From the NCBI RefSeq assembly GCF_030065535.1, contig NZ_JASJND010000008.1, positions 38,109 through 102,108 on the forward strand: a stretch of 64,000 bases of DNA, given 5' to 3'. Positions 17,013 to 26,646 of the stretch are shown here, piece by piece. A model generated the notes under the pieces. It worked only from the letters and a program-made list of their open reading frames with translations. It made no database searches and was not told the DNA's origin. Source of the stretch: Microbacterium dauci (GTDB lineage Bacteria > Actinomycetota > Actinomycetes > Actinomycetales > Microbacteriaceae). How positions within the stretch are numbered: the first letter of the stretch is position 1; the number at the start of each line of letters is the position of its first letter. Both the position numbers and the translations under genes were made by a program.

Positions 17013-20000
17013 TCAGGCACGCTGCGGCTCCCGAGACCCGCGCCGCAGCGTGAGGCCGCGCGGCGACTCGACGAACCCGGCATCGCGCAGCGCCCGCCCC
17101 GCCGGCGTCGTGTAGACGAAGGCGCCGCTCACCTGCTCGATCGTGAGGGTGTCGAGGCGTCGCGCTCGGGCCGTGTCGACGAGGTCCTTCGCGGCGGCCG
17201 ACAGCACGTCCTCGTCGTCGGTGAACGCGAGCGCGGTGCGGCCGCCGCGCTCGAGATACAGCACGAGTGCGCCGTCTACGAGCACGACGAGTCCGCCCGC
17301 TTTGCGGCCCGGGCGGTGGTTCACGCCCTCGAGCGCCGGCCAGTTCAGCGCGGCGCCGTACGGATTGGCGGGATCGGTGGCCGCGAGGGTGCGTGCGTGC
17401 CGCGGCGCAGGCTCGGGCACCGACGCGAACTCGCGGATGCGGTCCACGGTCGCCGACGTCGCGAACTGCGCGGCGCCGAGCTTCTCGATGAAGTAGCCGC
17501 GGCGGCAGTGCCCGGCATCCTCGAACCCGGCGAGCACGCGGTAGGTCTGCGCGAAGCCGCCGGGGACGCCCTCGGCCTGCACCGAGCCGCGGGTGACGAC
17601 GCCGTACCGCTCCAGCAGCAGGCTCGCTGTGGCGGTCGCGCGGAGCGCGGCGTCCGCTTCGGGTTCGGGGAGAAGCGACCAGCGGCCCCCCACGAGCGGC
17701 GGACGCTGCGGTGCCGTGCGGCCGGCGGCGGCGAGCGGGGTGCCGCGGAACATGCGGGTGCGCGGTGTGCGGCGGGTGACGCGGTGCGCCTGCGATCCGC
17801 CGCCGAGGAGGCTCCGGATCGGGGCGAAGGTGTCGTTGGTGACGCGACCCGACCAGGCGAGATTCCACAGGGCCTCGACGACGGACTGCTCGTTCTCGGC
17901 ACCCGAGAGACCGACGAGCTGCCCCGCGAAGTAGGCGCCGCCGGCGGCGAGGGCGTCGAGGAGGGACTGTTCGAACGCGGTCGGCTCGACGTCGGACACC
18001 TGCAGGGTGAGCGACGCCGTGTCGGCGGGGTGCAGCGCGACCCATCCGTCGCGACCCGGGAGCGAGCCGTGCCCCGACCAGAGCACCTCGCCGGTCGCCG
18101 TCAGTTCGTCGAGGAACGCGGGGGAGTAGTCGCGCACGCGCGCCGGCAGGATGAGTGACTCCCAGGCGCTCGCGGGCAGCGGCACGCCCGCGAGCTGCTC
18201 GATCACGGCGAGGACGCCGTCGATGCCCTCGAGTGGCCGCGTCAGGTGCTGCCATGCGGGGAGGAAGCGTGCGAGCGCCGTGGGTTCGACGGGCTCGACG
18301 CTGCCGCGGATCGCTGCGAGCGAGCGCATCCGAAGGCGCCGGAGCACCTCGCTATCGCACCACTCCAGGTCATCGGAGCGGGAGCCGTCCGAGGGGAGGA
18401 AGAAGCCGCTCGACAGGCGCCCCTGCGATTCGAGTCGCTGGAGCGTCTGGCGAGCGACCGCCGTGCCGACGCCGAGGCGCGTCGCGACGTCGGAGGTGCG
18501 GAACGGCCCGTGGCTGCGGGCGTGCCGTGCGACGAGGTCGGCGAGCGGATCGGCGACGGGCTCGAGAAACGCCGTCGGGATGCCGACGGGCAGTGCCGCG
18601 CCGAGTGCGTCGCGCAGGCGCCCTGCGTCCTCGATGGCAGCGACGCGCGAGACACCGCCGACGGTGACGCGGATCGCGCGTCGCGCGTCGATCAGCGCCT
18701 CGAGGTGTCCTGCGGCGGTGGCTTCGGTCGCAGGCGGCGCCGGGGTCGCGGTGCCTTCCTCAGCTGATGCCGCGTTGTCATCGACCTCACCCTCGAGCCG
18801 TTCGGCGACCTCGGCGGCATCCAATGGTCCGAGCAGGCGGAGCAGGTCGGCGACGCCTTCGAGGCCGCGCACCCGCCGCGACGGATCGAGTCGCTGCACC
18901 TCGCGTTCGTACTGCGCGATGACCTCGGGGTCGAGGAGTTCGCGCATCTCGACCTTGCCGAGGAGTTCACTCAGCAGGGCCGGGTCGACCGAGAGCGCGG
19001 CGGCGCGGCGTTCGGCGAGCGGCGAGTCGCCCTCGTACATGAACGCGCCGACGTACCCGAAGAGCAGATCGCGCGCGTACGGTGACGGCGAGGTCGTCGT
19101 GGTCTCGACGAGGCGGACGCGGCGGTCGCCGATCGAGCGGGTGAGACGTAGGAGCGCGGGCAGGTCGTAGACGTCTTGGAGCACCTCGCGGAGCGTCTCG
19201 AGGATGATCGGGAAGGTCGGGTGCTCTTTCGCGACCTCGAGCAGCTGCGCCGACTTCTGCCGTTGCTGCCACAGCGGCGACCGCTTGTTCGGGTTGAGTC
19301 TCGGCAGCAGGAGCGCGCGGGCCGCGCACTCGCGGAAGCGCGAGGCGAAGAGCGCGGAGCCGCCGACTTCGTCGGTGACGATCTGCTCGAGCTCGTCGGG
19401 CTCGAACACGAAGAGCTCGGCGCCGGGTGGTTCGGCGTCGGTGTCGGGTACGCGGGCGATGATCCCGTCGTCGCTCGCGACCGCCGCGCCCTCGACCCCG
19501 AGGCGCTCCCGGATCCGTGCGTTGACGGCCAATGCCCACGGCGCGTGGACGTGCATGCCGTACGGGGAATGCAGGATGACGCGCCAGTCGCCGACCTCGT
19601 CGCGCGAGCGTTCGACGGTCAGGGTCTTGTCGGTCGGCAGGCTGCCGGTCGCCTCGCGCTGTTCGCCGAGATACGCGAGCAGGTTGCCGATCGCGTTGTC
19701 GTCGAGTCCGGATTCGCGGAGCCGTTCGACGGCCTTCTCGGGCTTCGCCCCCGACAGCTCACGCGAGAACTTGCCGAGCGCCTCACCCAGCTCTGCCGGA
19801 CGGCCGAGGCCGTCGCCGTGCCAGAACGGGAGCTTGCCGGGCTGCCCGTAGGCGGGCAGCACGTTGACGCGGTCGTGCGTGATCTCGACGATGCGCCAGC
19901 TCGTCGTACCGAGCGTGAAGACATCGCCCACGCGCGACTCGTAGACCATCTCCTCGTCGAGTTCACCGACGCGGGCGTTGCGGGTCTCGCCCGAGATGAA

Positions 20001-21716
20001 GACGCCGAACAGGCCGCGGTCGGGGATCGTGCCACCACTCGTGACCGCGACGCGCTGCGCGCCGGGGCGGCCGGTGACGGTCCCGGCATCCCGATCCCAC
20101 ACCACTCGCGGGCGGAGTTCGGCGAAAGCGTCGGAGGGGTATCGGCCCGCGAGCAGGTCGAGGGTCGCTTCGAAGGCGGAGCGCGGCAGGGTGCGGAACG
20201 GTGCGGAGCGCTTGACCGTCTCGAACCAGCCCTCGACGTCGAGGGTGTCGACGGCCGAGGCCGCGATGGTCTGCTGCGCGAGGATGTCGAGCGGGTTCTG
20301 CGGCACGGCGATCGCTTCGATCTGCCCGGCGAGCATCCGCTCGGTGACGACCGCGGTGTGCAGGACGTCGCCGCGGTGCTTCGGGAACAGGGCGGCGCGG
20401 CTGACCTCGCCGACCTGGTGGCCTGCTCGTCCGACGCGCTGGAGCCCGGATGCCGCCGACGGCGGGGCTTCGACCTGGATGACGAGGTCGACGGCGCCCA
20501 TGTCGATGCCGAGCTCGAGGCTGCTCGTCGCGACGACGCAGCGGAGGACGCCCGACTTCAGTTCGTCCTCGACCTGTGCGCGCTGCTCCTTCGACACCGA
20601 CCCGTGGTGCGCTTTCGCGAGGATCGCCTCGACGCCCGACGAGGTTCCGGCCTGCGCCATCGTGTGTGCGGGTACGGTCTGCTCCGGTACATCGACGCCG
20701 ACCCGTTCGGCGTAGATCTCGTTCAGCCGCCCGGTGAGCCGCTCGGCCAGGCGACGCGAATTCGAGAACACGATCGTGGAGCGGTGCGCGAGGATCCGGT
20801 CGACGATCGCCTCTTCGACGTGCGGCCAGACCGACCCGGTCATCTCGGTCGACTGCGGCGGCGTGTACCAGTCGCCGTCACCGTCGTCGTCCTCCTCCGC
20901 TGCCGGCTCCTCTTCGGGCGCACCCGGCGGGGGCGGGGGATTGGTCATGTCGTCCATCGGCACGACGACCGACAGGTCGAACGCCTTGCTCGCCTTCGGC
21001 GCGACGATCTCGACCGGCGCCGCGCCGCCCAGGAACCGGGCGACCTCGTCGATCGGCCGGACCGTCGCCGAAAGCCCGATGCGCTGCGCCGGTGTCTCCA
21101 GCAGCGCATCGAGGCGCTCGAGGCTGACCGCCAGATGCGCGCCGCGCTTCGTCGCGGCGACCGCGTGCACCTCGTCGACGATGACGGTGTGGATGCCGCG
21201 CAGCGTTTCGGAGGCCTGCGACGTGAGCATCAGGTACAGCGACTCGGGCGTCGTGATGAGGATGTCCGGCGGGTCGGCGACGAGCTTGCGCCGGTCGGCG
21301 GAGGGGGTGTCGCCCGAACGGACGCCGACGGTGATGTCGGGCACGGGCAGCCCGAGCCGGCGGGCGGACTGTCCGATACCGACGAGCGGGGAACGGAGGT
21401 TCCGCTCGACGTCGACGCCGAGCGCCTTGAGCGGCGAGATGTAGAGGACGCGGGTGCGCGGGCCGGCGGCATCCGATCGCTGCTTTTTGGCGTTTGCGGG
21501 AGGTGCGGGCTCGGCGCTGCGGTCGTGGAAGATGCGGTCGAGCGCCCAGAGGAAGGCCGACAGGGTCTTGCCGGAGCCGGTGGGCGCGACCACGAGTGCG
21601 TGCTTGCCGGCCGAGATCGTCTGCCAGGCGCCGGCCTGCGCGTTCGTCGGTGCCGCGAAGGCGCTACGGAACCAGTCCTGCGTCGCAGGACCGAACCGCT
21701 CGAGCACGTCCGACAT
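17013..21716 (-). CDS. lhr: ATP-dependent helicase Lhr (large, with C-terminal extension)
   Basis: This superfamily 2 DNA helicase is linked to DNA repair in actinobacteria. At 1567 residues it matches the large bacterial Lhr (about 1500), comprising the Lhr core plus the C-terminal extension. Walker A is APTGSGKT at residues 44-51 and the DEVH box is at 181-184. Further motifs include TVRPIDE and QRVGRAGHQVGE (motif VI). An acidic stretch (EEEPAAEEDDDGDGD) sits between the two RecA-like domains. The ATG (MSDVLERFGP) fits the family start; longer in-frame upstream starts lack similarity. Regulation is not apparent. Confidence 0.95.
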   Translation of the reverse strand: MSDVLERFGPATQDWFRSAFAAPTNAQAGAWQTISAGKHALVVAPTGSGKTLSAFLWALDRIFHDRSAEPAPPANAKKQRSDAAGPRTRVLYISPLKALGVDVERNLRSPLVGIGQSARRLGLPVPDITVGVRSGDTPSADRRKLVADPPDILITTPESLYLMLTSQASETLRGIHTVIVDEVHAVAATKRGAHLAVSLERLDALLETPAQRIGLSATVRPIDEVARFLGGAAPVEIVAPKASKAFDLSVVVPMDDMTNPPPPPGAPEEEPAAEEDDDGDGDWYTPPQSTEMTGSVWPHVEEAIVDRILAHRSTIVFSNSRRLAERLTGRLNEIYAERVGVDVPEQTVPAHTMAQAGTSSGVEAILAKAHHGSVSKEQRAQVEDELKSGVLRCVVATSSLELGIDMGAVDLVIQVEAPPSAASGLQRVGRAGHQVGEVSRAALFPKHRGDVLHTAVVTERMLAGQIEAIAVPQNPLDILAQQTIAASAVDTLDVEGWFETVKRSAPFRTLPRSAFEATLDLLAGRYPSDAFAELRPRVVWDRDAGTVTGRPGAQRVAVTSGGTIPDRGLFGVFISGETRNARVGELDEEMVYESRVGDVFTLGTTSWRIVEITHDRVNVLPAYGQPGKLPFWHGDGLGRPAELGEALGKFSRELSGAKPEKAVERLRESGLDDNAIGNLLAYLGEQREATGSLPTDKTLTVERSRDEVGDWRVILHSPYGMHVHAPWALAVNARIRERLGVEGAAVASDDGIIARVPDTDAEPPGAELFVFEPDELEQIVTDEVGGSALFASRFRECAARALLLPRLNPNKRSPLWQQRQKSAQLLEVAKEHPTFPIILETLREVLQDVYDLPALLRLTRSIGDRRVRLVETTTTSPSPYARDLLFGYVGAFMYEGDSPLAERRAAALSVDPALLSELLGKVEMRELLDPEVIAQYEREVQRLDPSRRVRGLEGVADLLRLLGPLDAAEVAERLEGEVDDNAASAEEGTATPAPPATEATAAGHLEALIDARRAIRVTVGGVSRVAAIEDAGRLRDALGAALPVGIPTAFLEPVADPLADLVARHARSHGPFRTSDVATRLGVGTAVARQTLQRLESQGRLSSGFFLPSDGSRSDDLEWCDSEVLRRLRMRSLAAIRGSVEPVEPTALARFLPAWQHLTRPLEGIDGVLAVIEQLAGVPLPASAWESLILPARVRDYSPAFLDELTATGEVLWSGHGSLPGRDGWVALHPADTASLTLQVSDVEPTAFEQSLLDALAAGGAYFAGQLVGLSGAENEQSVVEALWNLAWSGRVTNDTFAPIRSLLGGGSQAHRVTRRTPRTRMFRGTPLAAAGRTAPQRPPLVGGRWSLLPEPEADAALRATATASLLLERYGVVTRGSVQAEGVPGGFAQTYRVLAGFEDAGHCRRGYFIEKLGAAQFATSATVDRIREFASVPEPAPRHARTLAATDPANPYGAALNWPALEGVNHRPGRKAGGLVVLVDGALVLYLERGGRTALAFTDDEDVLSAAAKDLVDTARARRLDTLTIEQVSGAFVYTTPAGRALRDAGFVESPRGLTLRRGSREPQRA

Positions 21717-21859
21717 CACCCCATCTTCGCGCGGACCTCCGACATCGCGGCGGGGGTTGCGCTCTGCGCTGGGAGCGCGGAACGGTTCGATACGAAGTCG
21801 TGACCCTCGACGCGTGATGGATGCGCGCGGACGCATGCGGTCTCTCTTACTGTTCGAGC

Positions 21860-23359
21860 ATGCATGCACTGGGGGACAACGACGCGGCATCACCGAAGGC
21901 ACCGAGATCGCGTCTGCCGTGGATCGTCGCGGGAGGCGTCGGTGCCGTCGCGCTCGCGGCCGGCGTGGCCATCGCGTTGCCACAGCTGTTGCCGGGCACA
22001 CCGACCGCGGCCGAAACGCCGACCGAGACGCCGACGAGTGTCGCCCCGTCTCCCACCCCGTCGGACGATCCCACCCCGGCACCTGTGACCTGCGACCCAT
22101 CGACCGCTGCGCGCATTCCCTCCTACGAACTCGATCTTTCGGCCACGGGTGAGTTGACGCGGCAGACCGTCGTCGAGTTCGAGGCAGAGGCGCCGTCGTG
22201 GGGCGACCCCGGCAACAACGCCGAGCCGTTGGGCGAGGACCTCGTGGCGATCGTGGCCTCGGCCGGAGACGACGACGCGAGGCGGACGAACCTCGCCGTC
22301 ATCGACGGCGGATCCGGCGAGCACAGGTGGGACATCACCGTCGACGGTGGGCTCTTCATCGTCGGGACACCGCTCTCCAGCGGCGTCTCCGACAGGCTGC
22401 TCGTCAACCATGTGATCGATGGCGAGTACCGCCTCGTCGCACTCGCACTGGACGACGGTGGCGAGCTCGCGGAGCGACCGGCGACGGGATGGGTGTCTTC
22501 GGTCGTGGGTCACGCCCCCCAAGGCTGGACCGCGTGGGACGTGGCCTCCCAAGCGCCGGGCGCGTATGTCCTCAGAGACGACGACACCGTGACGCGCCTC
22601 GACCCAGATTCCCTCGAGCCCGAATGGACGATCGACGCGAACGCGATCGACGCGCAGCGGTACGAAGGCAATCACTTCATCGCTCAGCACTTCGACGAGA
22701 CGGTGTTCGTCAGTGGTCACCCGTTCGACGCGGAATCCGGTGAAGCGCTCGACTGGTTCCGAGAGGGTGACTTCATCGCAGCAGCGGGTGTCGTCCTGCA
22801 CCACGAGTATCGCTTCGATCGCTACGACAGCTACCCCCTGTCTGCGATCGACCCGCGGACCGGGGAGCTCTGCTGGACGGTCGAGGTGCTCGACGTCGCC
22901 GGGGACGACGAGTCACTGTGGGTCATCGGCGTCGACCGTGACGTGCTCAGGCTGGACCCCATCTCGGGTGAGGTCGTCGAACAGCGCGGCACGATCGAGT
23001 CGATCGAGCTCGAGGCGGACGAGGCTGAGTCCTTCAGCCTGTCGCTCGTGGGCGCTACCGTCGTCACGCAGGTTCAGCCCTTGGGTGGGATGGAACCCGG
23101 AGCGACCGCTGTATGGACTTCGGCCGGGCCGTTGTCGCTTCCGATCGATGACTACGCTGCGTTCAATGCCTCATCCGGTGACCAGCTCATCGTCCAGGTC
23201 GGGTCGACCGTCGACACCCCCGCCCGTCTCGTGGCGTACGCCCTCGACGGCTCGACGGCGTGGGACGTCGAGATCGGCGATCTCACCGTCGATAGCGGCC
23301 TCATCACGGAGGCACGGGTCACCGATCCCGGCATCATCCAGGTCGACATCCTCCGCTGA
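21860..23359 (+). CDS. Membrane-anchored PQQ-like beta-propeller protein
   Basis: The 499-residue product has a single N-terminal transmembrane segment at about 19-41 (WIVAGGVGAVALAAGVAIAL) and a Thr/Pro-rich linker to about residue 75. A large extracellular domain follows with repeated beta-propeller strands of the type VIDGGSGEHRWDITV, LDPDSLEPEWTI, IDPRTGELCWTVEVLD and LDPISGEVVEQ. These are PQQ-like repeats without an evident enzyme active site. The start is uncertain: an in-frame ATG 13 codons upstream exists and no strong ribosome site is seen. The function is unknown, possibly scaffolding at the cell surface. Confidence 0.72.
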   Translation: MHALGDNDAASPKAPRSRLPWIVAGGVGAVALAAGVAIALPQLLPGTPTAAETPTETPTSVAPSPTPSDDPTPAPVTCDPSTAARIPSYELDLSATGELTRQTVVEFEAEAPSWGDPGNNAEPLGEDLVAIVASAGDDDARRTNLAVIDGGSGEHRWDITVDGGLFIVGTPLSSGVSDRLLVNHVIDGEYRLVALALDDGGELAERPATGWVSSVVGHAPQGWTAWDVASQAPGAYVLRDDDTVTRLDPDSLEPEWTIDANAIDAQRYEGNHFIAQHFDETVFVSGHPFDAESGEALDWFREGDFIAAAGVVLHHEYRFDRYDSYPLSAIDPRTGELCWTVEVLDVAGDDESLWVIGVDRDVLRLDPISGEVVEQRGTIESIELEADEAESFSLSLVGATVVTQVQPLGGMEPGATAVWTSAGPLSLPIDDYAAFNASSGDQLIVQVGSTVDTPARLVAYALDGSTAWDVEIGDLTVDSGLITEARVTDPGIIQVDILR

Positions 23360-23425
23360 CGCACCTCAGCGCCGGGCTCCCCCTCGGTCATCACCCCATT
23401 CCGAAGCGTGAGCGTGAGGTCGTTC

Positions 23426-23896
23426 TCAGGGTCGCCTTCCGAACCGCGCGATCACCCACGACCGCAGGCGGAGCGCGCACGCGGTCAGCAGCGCCGCGGT
23501 CGCGCATGCCAGCGCGACCGCGGGGAGATCCCAGTTACCGGTGTCCTCGATCCGGGCGGCCAACGTCCACCCCGACGCGCTTCCGAGCGCGAGCGTCATC
23601 GCGACGCCGATCAGGGCGTCGCGGGCCGCTGTCGTCGGCTCAGATCGCAGCTCGTCGTCGATGACGCCCCTCGCCCACTCGGCCGCGGAACCGAACGCGT
23701 GCTCGGCACGGACGCCCGCGACGGCGAGCGGCGCGAGGAGCAGGCGCAGGCGCGCGCTGGCTTGCGCGTCCGGCATCCCGTCCATCATCAACAACGACCC
23801 AGCGGTCGCGGCCCACATGCCGTCAGCCGAATCGCCCCGCACCGCAGTGAATGCGGCCGCCACCGCGCTGAGATCGCCTGCATCGTTCGTCGTCAT
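23426..23896 (-). CDS. Hypothetical membrane protein
   Basis: I do not recognise this 156-residue protein. It starts MTTNDAGDLSAV after a G-rich ribosome site. It has a soluble N-terminal half and two hydrophobic segments in the C-terminal half (LIGVAMTLALGSASGW and LPAVALACATAALLTACAL), followed by a basic tail. It lies 32 bases downstream of the ABC-F gene on the same strand and may share its transcript. Confidence 0.65.
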   Translation of the reverse strand: MTTNDAGDLSAVAAAFTAVRGDSADGMWAATAGSLLMMDGMPDAQASARLRLLLAPLAVAGVRAEHAFGSAAEWARGVIDDELRSEPTTAARDALIGVAMTLALGSASGWTLAARIEDTGNWDLPAVALACATAALLTACALRLRSWVIARFGRRP

Positions 23897-23928
23897 CCCT
23901 GCCCCCAAAGAGCACCGTATCGCTCGGA

Positions 23929-25614
23929 CTACATCTCGGTCATCACCCCGTCCCGCAGCTCGAGGGTGAGGGCAGGGTCGATGCGCTCGAGGAAGCCGTC
24001 GTCGTGGCTGACGACGAGCACCGCGCCGCGATAGGCGCCGACGGCGGCGACGAGCTGGTCGATCGTGTCGAGATCGAGGTTGTTCGTCGGCTCGTCGAGC
24101 ACCAGCAGGTGCGGCGCCGGCTCGGCCAGCAGCACCCGCGCCAGCGCGACGCGGAACCGCTCGCCGCCCGACAGCGCCGACACCGGCCGCAGCACGGTGT
24201 CGCCCCGCACCAGGAACCGCGCGAGGCGGTTCCGCAGCTCGACATCGCCGACGCCCGGCGCAGCCGTGCGGATGTTCTCGAGCACGGATGCCGCCTCGTC
24301 GAGCCCGTCCACCCGCTGCGAGAGGTAGCCCACGCGGTCGGTATGCGCGGTCGCGTGTGCACAACGTCTCCATTCCGCTGCGGAATCGTCGGATTCGGCG
24401 GTTTCCGGCCTCGCATCGCCCGGATTGGCGTCGTTGTGCACGGCGGCCTCCGCTGACCCCGCTGACGCCGACGCGACGAGCCGCTCCAGCAGCGTCGTCT
24501 TCCCGGCGCCGTTCGGGCCGATCAGCGCGACCCGCTCCGGACCCTGCAGCACCCACGAGCGCTCGCCGTCGCCGATCGTCGCGATGCGGCGGCCCGACCC
24601 GACGCGGGGGTCGGGCAGGTCGATGCGCACCGAGGCGTCGTCACGCACGCGGCGACCGGCGAGGTCGGCCGCGGCGCGCGCGGCATCCACCTTCTCGTTC
24701 GCCTCGACGCGAAGGCGCCCGGCCGTGACCTGCGCGGCGCGCTTCTTCGCGCCGAGCACAATGCGCGGCGCACTGCGCTCGGCGGCCGCCTTCTTGCCCA
24801 TCGCGCTCCGTGTCGCGATCGCGGATTCGACCTGCTGCCGATCGCGCTTCTCGCGCCGCACCGCCTGCCGCGCCGCGGTCTCGGCCTGCTGCGCCGCGGC
24901 CTGCTCGGTGTCGAGCCACGCCTTCCACTCCGCGTACGGCCCGCCGAACACCGACAGCTCGTGGTCGTAGAGCTCCGCAGTGTCGTCGAGCTGGTCGAGC
25001 AGCGTGGTGTCGTGACTGACCACGATAAGCGTGCCGCGCCACGTGCGGACCAGCTCGTGCACGCGGCGGCGGGCGTCACGGTCGAGGTTGTTCGTCGGTT
25101 CGTCGAGCAGCGCGATGTCGGCGCCGCGCAGGCGCAGTCCCACGAGCCCCGCGATGACGGCTTCTCCACCGGAGAGCTCGCCGACGCGGCGGTCGAGCGC
25201 GCCCGCGGGCAGGCCGACCTCGTCGAGCGCCGCGACGGCGCGCGCCTCGACGTCCCAGTCGTCGCCGATCGTGTCGAAGTGGCGTTCGTCGACGTCGCCG
25301 CGCTCGACCGCCCGGACCGCATCGAGCGCACCGGCGATGCCGAGCACGTCGGCGACACGACGGCCGGTGTCGAGCGTCAGCCGCTGCGGCAGGACGTCGA
25401 CCCGCCCGAACCTGCTGATGGTGCCGGATGCCGGTTCGAGGGCACCCGCGATGAGTCGCAGCAGGGTCGTCTTGCCGGAGCCGTTGCGGCCGACGAGGCC
25501 GGTGCGGCCGGTGCCGAACGCGCCCGACACGTCGCGGAGCGCGGCGGTGCCGTCGGGCCAGGAGAAGGTCACGCCGTCGAGCGTGACGGCAGAGGTGAGT
25601 GTGGTGCTGGGCAT
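23929..25614 (-). CDS. ABC-F family ATP-binding protein (chromosomal copy)
   Basis: This cytoplasmic twin-ATPase protein has no membrane domain and is of the kind that acts on the ribosome, as a translation factor or in antibiotic resistance. In its 561 residues, ATPase domain 1 has [25 protein letters not shown] and [13 protein letters not shown] basic inter-domain linker follows, then domain 2 with [25 protein letters not shown] and [12 protein letters not shown]. Unusually, an acidic insertion of about 45 residues ([20 protein letters not shown]) lies between Walker A and the Q-loop of domain 2. A GGGAGG site fixes the ATG. The upstream leader has a short ORF and hairpins, suggesting drug-induced attenuation. 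Confidence 0.9.
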   Translation of the reverse strand: MPSTTLTSAVTLDGVTFSWPDGTAALRDVSGAFGTGRTGLVGRNGSGKTTLLRLIAGALEPASGTISRFGRVDVLPQRLTLDTGRRVADVLGIAGALDAVRAVERGDVDERHFDTIGDDWDVEARAVAALDEVGLPAGALDRRVGELSGGEAVIAGLVGLRLRGADIALLDEPTNNLDRDARRRVHELVRTWRGTLIVVSHDTTLLDQLDDTAELYDHELSVFGGPYAEWKAWLDTEQAAAQQAETAARQAVRREKRDRQQVESAIATRSAMGKKAAAERSAPRIVLGAKKRAAQVTAGRLRVEANEKVDAARAAADLAGRRVRDDASVRIDLPDPRVGSGRRIATIGDGERSWVLQGPERVALIGPNGAGKTTLLERLVASASAGSAEAAVHNDANPGDARPETAESDDSAAEWRRCAHATAHTDRVGYLSQRVDGLDEAASVLENIRTAAPGVGDVELRNRLARFLVRGDTVLRPVSALSGGERFRVALARVLLAEPAPHLLVLDEPTNNLDLDTIDQLVAAVGAYRGAVLVVSHDDGFLERIDPALTLELRDGVMTEM

Positions 25615-25877
25615 GAGCGCCTCCCTGTCATCGGGATGCGCGGACGCGTGCGTGATCCGGTCCGGTCCGCAGCGATCGGGTGCGGCCGGGCAGCGGCATC
25701 CGGAAAGGAACACCACTGCGGTGGAGGCGACGGTCCGCGCTGGTCGGTGGGTGACACCGGGCGGACCGTCAGATCTTCCTCGAGGAGGCTCGACGGGTCA
25801 GCGCGGAATCACAGCGCGATCGCGTCGATGAGCTTCAACGGCTCTTCCTCACACTCGGGAACAGGACTCGGCCATGC
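25615..25877 (-). promoter_or_regulatory. Attenuator-like leader of the chromosomal ABC-F gene
   Basis: On the minus strand this leader holds two tiny ORFs followed by competing secondary structures. The first reads MAESCSRV (stop at 25849-25851). The second, with a GAGGAAG ribosome site five bases before a TTG, reads LKLIDAIAL and stops at 25809-25811. Downstream is a perfect 10-base inverted repeat, GACGGTCCGC (25729-25738) with GCGGACCGTC (25761-25770), which has a nested 5-base stem in its loop. The octamer CGGTCCGC recurs at 25663-25670 and could pair with the same arm instead. This resembles leaders in which a stalled ribosome switches hairpins, but it is inference. Confidence 0.5.
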
Positions 25878-25906
25878 TAGCCACCCCGGCGAGCGGATGC
25901 CACCCC

Positions 25907-25948
25907 TCAGGCTTCGACTTGCTTCGCTCAGGCTTCAAGTTGCTTCGC
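25907..25948 (-). repeat. 21-base tandem duplication at the esterase stop codon
   Basis: Two adjacent 21-base units (25907-25927 and 25928-25948) differ at two positions. Both encode K-Q-(L/V)-E-A followed by TGA in the same frame, so the end of the esterase gene, stop included, is duplicated immediately downstream. Confidence 0.85.
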
Positions 25949-26569
25949 AAGAAAGACGTGGACGTCGTGCAGTTCCTCCGCCGACACCGCGTGCGCGAGG
26001 CCGGGATAGACGCGGCCGCTGAGGTCGACGTGCTCGGGCAGCCACTGCGCCGTGTGCTCGATGAAGGGCTGTGGGATCACCGGGTCGAGCGCGCCGCGAC
26101 CCCAGAACACCGGCGGCTTCACGTCGGCGAGCTCGACGTCGGACGGCACCGGCTCGGGGAACGCGTACCCGGCGAGGTTGACCGCGAACGCGATGCCGTG
26201 CGGGCGCGTGCGCAGCGCCTGCAGCGAGATGACGCCGCCCTGCGAGAATCCGAGCAGCCCGACGAGCGGGGCATCCCCGCCCACCTCGTCGATGAACGCG
26301 AGCACGGCATCGGCAGACGCCTGCACCTCGTCGGGGTCGCGGCCCTCGACGCCGTCGATCGTGAACCACGAGTACCCGGGCATCGGGAATCGCGGCGAGA
26401 GCGGCGCGCGGACGGATGCCACAACGAACGCCTCCGGCAGGTGCGGCACGAGCCCGAAGAGGTCCTCCTCGTTCGAGCCGTAGCCGTGCAGCAGGACGAG
26501 CAGCGGCCGACCCGCGCGCTCGGCAGGCGGCACGGACCAGAGCACGGCATTCGGGTCGAGGGTCGTCAT
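25928..26569 (-). CDS. Alpha/beta hydrolase, carboxylesterase/phospholipase family
   Basis: This 213-residue serine hydrolase is of the small carboxylesterase (YpfH/EstB-like) family. The oxyanion motif LLHGYGSNEED, nucleophile Ser109 in GFSQGG, the acid in GALDPVIP and the His in AHAVS are all present. No signal peptide is visible, so it is cytoplasmic. An ATG with a GGATGGAG ribosome site was chosen; an ATG five codons upstream is possible. It is divergent from the NUDIX gene. Short acyl esters are likely substrates; the physiological one is unknown. Confidence 0.9.
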   Translation of the reverse strand: MTTLDPNAVLWSVPPAERAGRPLLVLLHGYGSNEEDLFGLVPHLPEAFVVASVRAPLSPRFPMPGYSWFTIDGVEGRDPDEVQASADAVLAFIDEVGGDAPLVGLLGFSQGGVISLQALRTRPHGIAFAVNLAGYAFPEPVPSDVELADVKPPVFWGRGALDPVIPQPFIEHTAQWLPEHVDLSGRVYPGLAHAVSAEELHDVHVFLAKQLEA

Positions 26570-26646
26570 GGCTCCATCCTGCACCAGGGTGCGGCCGCAC
26601 GGCCGGGCGCCCGCGGGGCGGCATCCGCTCGGGTATACATGAGGGC

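Noticed and set aside
19176..21803. Very long open frame on the plus strand opposite the helicase gene
   Set aside because: It is the antisense image of lhr in a high-GC genome. Its translation is low-complexity (Arg/Asp/Glu/Val-rich) with no recognisable domain, while the minus frame has full helicase motifs.
25907..25948. Possible CRISPR or tandem repeat array
   Set aside because: There are only two adjacent units, part of a coding sequence, with no spacers and no cas genes.
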